Source: Clostridiaceae bacterium (GTDB lineage: Bacteria > Bacillota > Clostridia > Oscillospirales > Acutalibacteraceae). From it: a DNA stretch of 10,738 nucleotides. The position numbers and the translations under genes are program-made. Under the pieces are notes generated by a model. It saw nothing but the letters and a program-made list of their open reading frames with translations, was not told the DNA's origin and did no database searches. The number at the start of each line of letters is the position of its first letter. Position 1 is the first letter of the stretch. Below are positions 6,338-10,738 of the stretch, piece after piece. The stretch lies in contig CAJGCQ010000035.1 in NCBI GenBank assembly GCA_904501875.1, positions 1-10,738 on the forward strand, read 5' to 3'.

Positions 6338-6341
6338 TGTG

Positions 6342-7883
6342 ATGCGTGTGGGCAGTGCGGCGATTGAATTGCGGGGCATAACCAAGCGCTTTGGCAATGT
6401 TGTTGCTAACAGTAATGTTGATCTGTCGGTCTACGGCGGGGAGATTTTGTCGCTTTTAGGAGAGAACGGCAGCGGTAAAACCACCCTTATGAATATGATT
6501 TCAGGTATTTACTATCCCGACGAAGGACAGATTTTTATAAACGGAGAGGAGGCGGTTATCCGCTCTCCTAAGGATGCGTTTAAATATAAAATCGGTATGA
6601 TTCACCAGCATTTCAAGCTTATAGATGTTTTTTCTGCGGCTGAAAATGTGGTGCTCGGGCTTAAGGAACAGGGCAATTATGACATTAAAAAGGTAAGCGC
6701 AAGGGTTGCCGAAATAAGCGAGAAATACGGTTTTAATATTAATCCTGATAAGAAAATATACGAGATGTCGGTTTCCGAAAAGCAGACGGTGGAAATCATT
6801 AAGGTGCTTTACCGAGGTGCGGATATTCTCATTCTTGATGAGCCGACAGCGGTACTTACTCCGCAGGAAACGCAGAAGCTTTTTGATGTTCTTCGGAGAA
6901 TGCGGGAGGACGGAAAGGCAGTAATCATTATAACCCATAAGCTTCATGAGGTTCTTTCTCTTTCCGACCGTGTAGCTGTACTTCGCAAGGGCGAGTATAT
7001 CGGCACGGTAGAAACTGCTAAGACCAATGAGGCAGAGCTTACCGAAATGATGGTGGGCAAAAAAATTGAGCTTAATATTGAGCGTACCGTGCCCAAAAAT
7101 CCGCAGGATAGACTGGTTGTAAGGAATATTAGCTGTAAAGACCGTGAGGGTGTAAGCGTCCTTGATAATGTCTCTTTCACCGCTCGCTCGGGTGAAATTT
7201 TGGGAATAGCGGGAATAGCGGGAAGCGGCCAGCGTGAGCTGCTTGAAGCTATCGCCGGACTTCAGCATATTGACGAAGGCGAAATTATTTATAATAACCC
7301 TAAAACAGGCTCTGCAGACAATCTTCGTGATAAAACTCCCATGCAGATAAGGGACCTTGGCGTTCGCCTTTCCTTTGTGCCCGAGGACAGGCTCGGCATG
7401 GGTCTTGTGGGCAATATGGATATTGTGGACAATATGATGCTTAGGAGCTACCGTAAGGGCAAGTCAATGTTCTTGGAGCGCAAATCACCGAGGGACCTTG
7501 CAGAAACCATCATTGAACAGCTTGAGGTAGTAACCCCCAGTGCTACTACACCCGTAAGAAAGCTTTCGGGGGGAAATGTGCAAAAGGTGCTTGTAGGCCG
7601 TGAAATAGCGGCGGCTCCCACCGTGCTTATGGCGGCGTATCCTGTAAGAGGGCTTGACATAAATTCTTCCTATGCCATTTACAATCTTTTAAATCAGCAA
7701 AAGGAAAACGGAGTTGCGGTTATTTTTGTGGGTGAAGATTTGGATGTGCTTATCGAGCTTTGTGACCGCATTATGGTAATAGGTTCCGGCAAAATAGCAG
7801 GAATAGTTGACGGCAGGACTGCCGACAAGAATAATATAGGCTTGATGATGACCAATACTAAAGGAGGCGGCGAAAATGAATAA
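6342..7883 (+). CDS. Fused two-domain ABC transporter ATPase, purine nucleoside importer (NupO/YufO type)
   Basis: 513 residues from ATG 6342; GTG 6348 is the alternative start. Two nucleotide-binding domains in one chain, as in RbsA-like importers of the COG3845 group. NBD1 has Walker A GENGSGKTT (40-48), Q-loop Q89, Walker B ILILDEP with D166/E167 and H-loop H199, but a degenerate signature MSVSEKQ (142-148). NBD2 has a Walker A-like loop GIAGSGQRE (291-299) without the lysine, a good signature LSGGNVQ (408-414), AAYPVRGLD where Walker B D/E should be (431-439), and VGEDLD in place of the H-loop. This matches the family, where NBD2 normally reads AAxPxRGLD, and implies one competent ATP site made of NBD1 Walker motifs and the NBD2 signature. 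The protein should energise the two permeases from the cytoplasmic side. It overlaps the first permease gene by 8 bases, so the two are translationally coupled. Confidence 0.93.
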   Translation: MRVGSAAIELRGITKRFGNVVANSNVDLSVYGGEILSLLGENGSGKTTLMNMISGIYYPDEGQIFINGEEAVIRSPKDAFKYKIGMIHQHFKLIDVFSAAENVVLGLKEQGNYDIKKVSARVAEISEKYGFNINPDKKIYEMSVSEKQTVEIIKVLYRGADILILDEPTAVLTPQETQKLFDVLRRMREDGKAVIIITHKLHEVLSLSDRVAVLRKGEYIGTVETAKTNEAELTEMMVGKKIELNIERTVPKNPQDRLVVRNISCKDREGVSVLDNVSFTARSGEILGIAGIAGSGQRELLEAIAGLQHIDEGEIIYNNPKTGSADNLRDKTPMQIRDLGVRLSFVPEDRLGMGLVGNMDIVDNMMLRSYRKGKSMFLERKSPRDLAETIIEQLEVVTPSATTPVRKLSGGNVQKVLVGREIAAAPTVLMAAYPVRGLDINSSYAIYNLLNQQKENGVAVIFVGEDLDVLIELCDRIMVIGSGKIAGIVDGRTADKNNIGLMMTNTKGGGENE

Positions 7884-8982
7884 TAGCGAAAAACGGGTTC
7901 ATGAGCCGCTTTTCTATATCACAAAGCGTGCCGATATAGTTTGGTGGAAGGCTTGGCTTATACGCCTTGTGGCGATAGTTGCGGCGCTTTTCATCTGTGC
8001 TATTGTAATAGTGATGATAACCGATTATAACCCGCTTCAGGTTTATAAAACCATGATAGAGGGTAGCTTTGGCTCAGAGCGTAAGGTATGGATTTTACTG
8101 CAAAATCTCGCAATGCTGCTGTGCATATCGCTGGCTGTCACTCCTGCATTTAAAATGAAATTCTGGAACCTCGGTGCCGAGGGTCAGGTGCTAATAGGCG
8201 GTCTTGCAAGTGCGGCGTGTATGTTTTATGTTAAAGACAGTATGCCAAACTGGCTCTTGATTATTGTAATGCTTATAGCGAGTCTTTTAGGCGGAGTTAT
8301 ATGGGGGCTTATTCCTGCCTTCTTTAAGGCATATTGGGGAACTAACGAAAGTCTTTTTACTCTTATGATGAACTATGTTGCAATTCAGCTTGTTTCATTT
8401 TTTATTATGGTGTGGGTTCCCAGCGGCTCAAGCGTAATGGGTGTTATAAATCAGGCTACAGGCAGCGGTTGGATGCCTGATTTGTTCGGCAAGAAGTATT
8501 TATTCAATATACTTATAGTTGCGGTTTTGACCGCGGTTATGTTTATTTACCTTAAATTCAGTAAGCAGGGTTACGAAATTTCGGTTGTAGGCGAGAGCGA
8601 GAATACCGCACGCTATATCGGAATAAATGTTAAAAAGGTTATCATTCGTACAATGATTATTTCGGGCGCTGTATGCGGTGTTGCGGGCTTTCTGCTGGTT
8701 TCCGGTACTAACCATACCATTTCAAAGGAATTGGCGGGCGGAATGGGCTTTACTGCGATTATGGTGTCCTGGCTTGCAAAGTTCAACCCGATAGTTATGG
8801 TGATAACATCATTCCTGATAGTATTCCTGCAAAGGGGAGCGGGCGAGATTGCAACAGCTTTCCGTCTTAACGAAAGCGTTGCGGATATTCTTACGGGAAT
8901 TATTATTTTCTTCATAATCGGCTGTGAATTTTTTATCAACTATCAAATTAACAAGCGCTCAAAGCAGAAGGAGGCAAAATAA
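7876..8982 (+). CDS. ABC transporter permease, nucleoside/BMP type, first subunit (NupP-like)
   Basis: 368 residues, ATG 7876 with a perfect AAGGAGG at 7861-7867, 8 bases upstream, inside the end of the ATPase gene. A cytoplasmic N-terminus of about 25 residues leads to a first membrane helix (about 27-48) and further hydrophobic segments, roughly nine or ten in all. Family motifs of the BPD_transp_2 (branched-chain/ribose/nucleoside) permeases are visible: FWNLGAEGQ at 96-104, TNESLFTLMMNYVA at about 156-169, and the cytoplasmic segment VVGESENTARYIGINV (about 237-252) that normally couples to the ATPase. The C-terminus is basic (KRSKQKEAK). It should form the translocation pore together with the next protein. 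Its stop overlaps the next start by one base. The substrate cannot be read from the permease; purine nucleoside uptake is inferred from the operon. Confidence 0.93.
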   Translation: MNNSEKRVHEPLFYITKRADIVWWKAWLIRLVAIVAALFICAIVIVMITDYNPLQVYKTMIEGSFGSERKVWILLQNLAMLLCISLAVTPAFKMKFWNLGAEGQVLIGGLASAACMFYVKDSMPNWLLIIVMLIASLLGGVIWGLIPAFFKAYWGTNESLFTLMMNYVAIQLVSFFIMVWVPSGSSVMGVINQATGSGWMPDLFGKKYLFNILIVAVLTAVMFIYLKFSKQGYEISVVGESENTARYIGINVKKVIIRTMIISGAVCGVAGFLLVSGTNHTISKELAGGMGFTAIMVSWLAKFNPIVMVITSFLIVFLQRGAGEIATAFRLNESVADILTGIIIFFIIGCEFFINYQINKRSKQKEAK

Positions 8983-9965
8983 TGCTTAGTACGGTATTTG
9001 CATTTATAAACGCCGCCATTATTCAGGGAATCCCCCTGCTTTTTGGAGCGACGGGTGAAATAATCACCGAAAAAAGCGGAAATCTGAACCTTGGTATACC
9101 GGGGATTATGTACATCGGCGGTATTTCAGGTATTATCGGCGGCTATCTTTATGAGCATTTTACCGATAATCCTTTGGCACTCTGGTGCATTCTTATTCCG
9201 CTTATCTGTTCGATTGCAGGCTCGGCTCTTATGGCTTTGATTTACAGCTTTTTAACAATCACTCTTAGGGTAAATCAAAATGTTACGGGTCTTGCGCTTA
9301 CAACCTTTGGAATGGGGGTCGGAAACTTTTTCGGTGGCTCGCTTTTAAGCTTTTTCGGCGAAAGCGGCTCCATTTCGCTTATTACTACGGGGAGCTACTA
9401 TAAAGTAAGCCTTCCCTTTGCGGATAAGCTGGGACTTTTCGGTAAAACCTTTTTATCCCTCGGCTTTTTGGCGTATGCGGCCATTATTATTGCGCTTTTG
9501 ACCTCTTATATCCTTAATCGCACCCGTGTGGGACTTAATCTGCGTGCGGTGGGCGAAAATCCCGCTACTGCGGATGCAGCGGGCATAAGCGTAACTAAAT
9601 ATAAATATCTCTCAACCGTTATCGGCGGAGCGATTGCGGGCTTGGGCGGTCTGTACTTTGTTATGGATTATACCGGCGGCGCTTGGACAAATAACGGCTT
9701 TGGCGATCGAGGTTGGCTTGCAATTGCAATAGTTATTTTCGCAATCTGGAGACCGAGTATGGCAATTTTAAGTTCCTTCCTTTTCGGCGGACTTTATATC
9801 CTTTGCGTTTATATTCCGGGGCTTTCAAGCAGTGCAAAAGAGCTTATTAATATGTTGCCGTATCTTGTTACAATAATTGTTCTTGTAATAACAAGTATGC
9901 GTAAAAAGCGTGAAAATCAGCCGCCGGCGCATTTGGGTCTTTCATATTTCCGTGAGGAAAGATAA
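8982..9965 (+). CDS. ABC transporter permease, nucleoside/BMP type, second subunit (NupQ-like)
   Basis: 327 residues, ATG 8982 in a TAATG overlap, AAGGAGG at 8968-8974 with 7-base spacing. It is a shorter paralogue of the upstream permease from the same BPD_transp_2 family, with about eight or nine hydrophobic segments. Motifs: GEIITEKSGNLNLGIPGIM (about 25-43), corresponding to the FWNLGAEGQ region of the partner, RVNQNVTGLALTTFGMG (about 96-112), and the cytoplasmic coupling segment AVGENPATADAAGISV (about 189-204), then GFGDRGWLAIAIVIFAIWRP, a family signature near residues 239-258. In place of the usual glutamate of N-x-G-x-E-G this protein has proline (GIPG), so the two halves of the pore differ at an otherwise conserved spot. 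The C-terminal tail is charged and probably cytoplasmic. It is the last gene of the operon; a strong terminator starts about 50 bases after the stop. Confidence 0.93.
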   Translation: MLSTVFAFINAAIIQGIPLLFGATGEIITEKSGNLNLGIPGIMYIGGISGIIGGYLYEHFTDNPLALWCILIPLICSIAGSALMALIYSFLTITLRVNQNVTGLALTTFGMGVGNFFGGSLLSFFGESGSISLITTGSYYKVSLPFADKLGLFGKTFLSLGFLAYAAIIIALLTSYILNRTRVGLNLRAVGENPATADAAGISVTKYKYLSTVIGGAIAGLGGLYFVMDYTGGAWTNNGFGDRGWLAIAIVIFAIWRPSMAILSSFLFGGLYILCVYIPGLSSSAKELINMLPYLVTIIVLVITSMRKKRENQPPAHLGLSYFREER

Positions 9966-9973
9966 AAATTTTG

Positions 9974-10003
9974 CTTACATTTAATTTTTAAATGTGCTAA
10001 AAT
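9974..10003 (+). promoter_or_regulatory. Candidate extended -10 promoter upstream of the carD-like remnant
   Basis: TGCTAAAAT at 9995-10003 is an extended -10 element. The best -35 is CTTACA (9974-9979, four of six matches, 18-base spacer). The region between is occupied by a perfect 8-bp palindrome arm pair (9977-9984 and 9988-9995). Transcription would start near 10010, immediately before the terminator hairpin. Confidence 0.4.
9977..9995. repeat. Palindrome ACATTTAA-TTT-TTAAATGT, operator-like
   Basis: Two perfect 8-base arms (9977-9984, 9988-9995) around TTT. It sits exactly between the candidate -35 and -10 hexamers, where a repressor site would block RNA polymerase. As RNA it would be an A-T-only stem apart from one G-C pair, too weak and without a T-tract for a terminator. 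Confidence 0.4.
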
Positions 10004-10017
10004 AATATTGCAACTGG

Positions 10018-10060
10018 TTGTTCCGACAGGCGAGAATTCGGTTGTCGGAACAATTTTTTT
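10018..10060 (+). terminator. Strong intrinsic terminator closing the purine importer operon
   Basis: A perfect 11-bp stem, TTGTTCCGACA (10018-10028) with TGTCGGAACAA (10043-10053), closes a 14-base loop and is followed directly by seven T (10054-10060). It lies 53 bases after the last permease stop and only 7 bases before the first ATG of the carD-like remnant. Confidence 0.93.
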
Positions 10061-10066
10061 AAACGG

Positions 10067-10433
10067 ATGTATCAGCAAAATAATGTTATATATGCACCTG
10101 TCGATAGCGATAAGGTTTTTATCCGTGCAATTATCTCAAAAACCGAAGCACAAAAGCTTGTTGAGACAGTGCCCGAGATTTGTAACAAGGCACTTGATGT
10201 GCAGGGTGAGGAAGATTACAGGGCTATGCTTGAAAGTCATAGCTGTAATGAGCTTTTAGAGCTTGCGATAAAAATATATTCTAAAAAGCAAGCGGTAAAA
10301 AAGGCTAAAAAAGCTTGGTTTTATTGACGAAAAACACCTTAAATGCACCGAAGAGCTATTGTTCGGCGAGCTTGCGGCGGCACTTGATATTCCTCCCGAA
10401 GTAGTGCCTAAAGTGCTTTTCGGAGATATATGA
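10067..10433 (+). pseudogene. CarD-family transcription regulator, N-terminally truncated and frameshifted
   Basis: CarD/CdnL proteins bind the RNA polymerase beta subunit through an N-terminal domain and have a helical C-terminal domain. Here the readable part begins around MYQQNNVIYAPVDSDKVF, which corresponds to the end of the N-terminal domain (usual context LKPVY...VYVPVDN), and continues with RAIISKTEAQKLVETVP and ELLELAIKIYSKKQ, then stops at TGA 10325-10327. The expected C-terminus continues in the +1 frame from 10314: KLGFIDEKHLKCTEELLFGE, then LAAALDIPPEVVPKVLFGDI, ending at TGA 10431-10433. The switch occurs at a run of six A (10307-10312); five A would restore one frame. The first ~50 residues of a normal CarD, with the polymerase-contacting part, are absent; a terminator occupies that place. 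No ribosome binding site precedes the ATG at 10067. A sequencing or assembly error could explain the frameshift but less easily the missing N-terminus. Confidence 0.75.
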
Positions 10434-10485
10434 TAATTGACTTATTATTGATATAAATAAATATTAAATATTTTGAATAAAAATG

Positions 10486-10514
10486 TTGACATTTAAGTGA
10501 ATTAAATATATAAT
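10486..10514 (+). promoter_or_regulatory. Consensus sigma-A promoter of the tRNA-Pro gene
   Basis: TTGACA (10486-10491), a 17-base spacer, then TATAAT (10509-10514): a perfect match in both boxes and spacing, as expected for a stable RNA gene. Predicted start near 10521, about 23 bases before the mature tRNA. Confidence 0.93.
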
Positions 10515-10543
10515 TATTAGGCTGTATATTAATAGCTTAATAA

Positions 10544-10620
10544 CGAGGTGTGGCTCAGTTTGGTAGAGCGCTGCGTTCGGGACGCAGAGGCCGCAGGTTC
10601 GAATCCTGTCACCTCGACCA
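10544..10620 (+). tRNA. tRNA-Pro, anticodon CGG
   Basis: 77 bases including encoded CCA (10618-10620). The acceptor stem CGAGGTG pairs perfectly with CACCTCG; C1-G72 is the pair typical of bacterial tRNA-Pro. The anticodon stem CTGCG/CGCAG encloses the seven-base loop TTCGGGA with anticodon CGG at 10578-10580, reading CCG codons. The T-arm has TTCGAAT in its loop and a GCAGG/CCTGT stem with one G-T. The gene has its own consensus promoter and terminator, so it is transcribed alone. I see no duplicated 3' end nearby that would mark an integration site. Confidence 0.97.
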
Positions 10621-10624
10621 AATT

Positions 10625-10661
10625 AGCGCGATGGTTTTGATACGAAACCATCGCGCTTTTT
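10625..10661 (+). terminator. Intrinsic terminator of the tRNA-Pro gene
   Basis: A perfect 13-bp stem, 10625-10637 with 10645-10657 (AGCGCGATGGTTT with its complement), followed by five T (10657-10661). It starts 5 bases after the CCA end. Confidence 0.93.
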
Positions 10662-10738
10662 CTAAGTGCAAGAAGCCTTATCGTATAAGCATTTTTTCCG
10701 CCCCGGCATAATGTAATAGTTTCATTGTGAATGAGTAA

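Noticed and set aside
6501..7268. 255-codon open frame on the - strand inside the ATPase gene
   Set aside because: It lies wholly antisense to an unmistakable ABC ATPase, has no family-like motifs and no ribosome binding site, and its composition is that of a reverse-strand shadow.
10008..10259. 83-codon + strand frame starting at TTG 10008
   Set aside because: It runs through the terminator hairpin and overlaps the carD-like frame, which has clear family similarity; this one has none.
10307..10313. Programmed frameshift at the A AAA AAG heptamer of the carD-like gene
   Set aside because: The needed shift is +1, whereas this heptamer favours -1 slippage, the zero-frame phasing is wrong, and a six-A run is short for transcriptional slippage.
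10680..10738. Open frame on the - strand at the right edge ending in ...HYAGAEKMLIR with TAA near 10691
   Set aside because: Only about 19 codons are visible, with no recognisable family; it could be the 3' end of a reverse gene but cannot be supported.
10544..10738. Integration site of a mobile element at the tRNA-Pro 3' end
   Set aside because: No repeat of the tRNA 3' segment and no integrase gene occur in the window.

Overview
The window looks like a chromosomal segment from a low-to-mid GC Firmicute, most likely a Clostridia member of the Ruminococcaceae/Oscillospiraceae type. The grounds are the strong AAGGAGG-type ribosome binding sites, sigma-A-like promoters, a purine riboswitch in front of xpt, the gene families present (GldG-like, DUF4340, COG2509, BMP-type nucleoside ABC importer, CarD) and a tRNA gene with encoded CCA. 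All supported genes are on the + strand.

Layout. (1) 1-2450 is the 3' end of an ABC-transporter-linked operon: the C-terminal part of a GldG-like membrane-anchored protein, overlapping by one base a DUF4340 protein. The ATPase and permease of that system probably lie to the left of the window. (2) 2451-3990 is a single-gene unit: promoter, a leader with a strong hairpin, a COG2509-type FAD-dependent oxidoreductase with a four-cysteine cluster, and a terminator. (3) 3991-10060 is a purine salvage and uptake operon. Two candidate promoters precede a guanine-type purine riboswitch with an intrinsic terminator. Then come xpt (xanthine phosphoribosyltransferase), a BMP/PnrA-type lipoprotein, a fused two-domain ABC ATPase and two RbsC-type permeases, closed by a strong terminator. 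The gap between lipoprotein and ATPase holds a GC-rich hairpin and a 50-nt imperfect hairpin. (4) 10067-10433 is a broken CarD-family regulator gene: its N-terminal part is absent and a homopolymer frameshift splits the rest. (5) 10434-10661 is tRNA-Pro(CGG) with a consensus promoter and its own terminator. The last 77 bases hold nothing I can name with confidence.

How it works together (inference from family knowledge). The lipoprotein should capture purine nucleosides or a related purine outside the cell, the two permeases and the ATPase should import it, and Xpt should convert free xanthine (or guanine) to the nucleotide using PRPP. When guanine-type purines are plentiful the riboswitch should fold and terminate transcription, lowering both salvage and uptake. 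I see no terminator or convincing promoter between xpt and the lipoprotein gene, so the riboswitch probably governs the whole five-gene set.

I found no insertion sequence, CRISPR array, phage gene or clearly new multi-gene system. The least explained elements are the 50-nt intercistronic hairpin, the divergent tertiary-contact loops and inferred antiterminator of the riboswitch, and the promoter-palindrome-terminator arrangement in front of the damaged carD-like gene.
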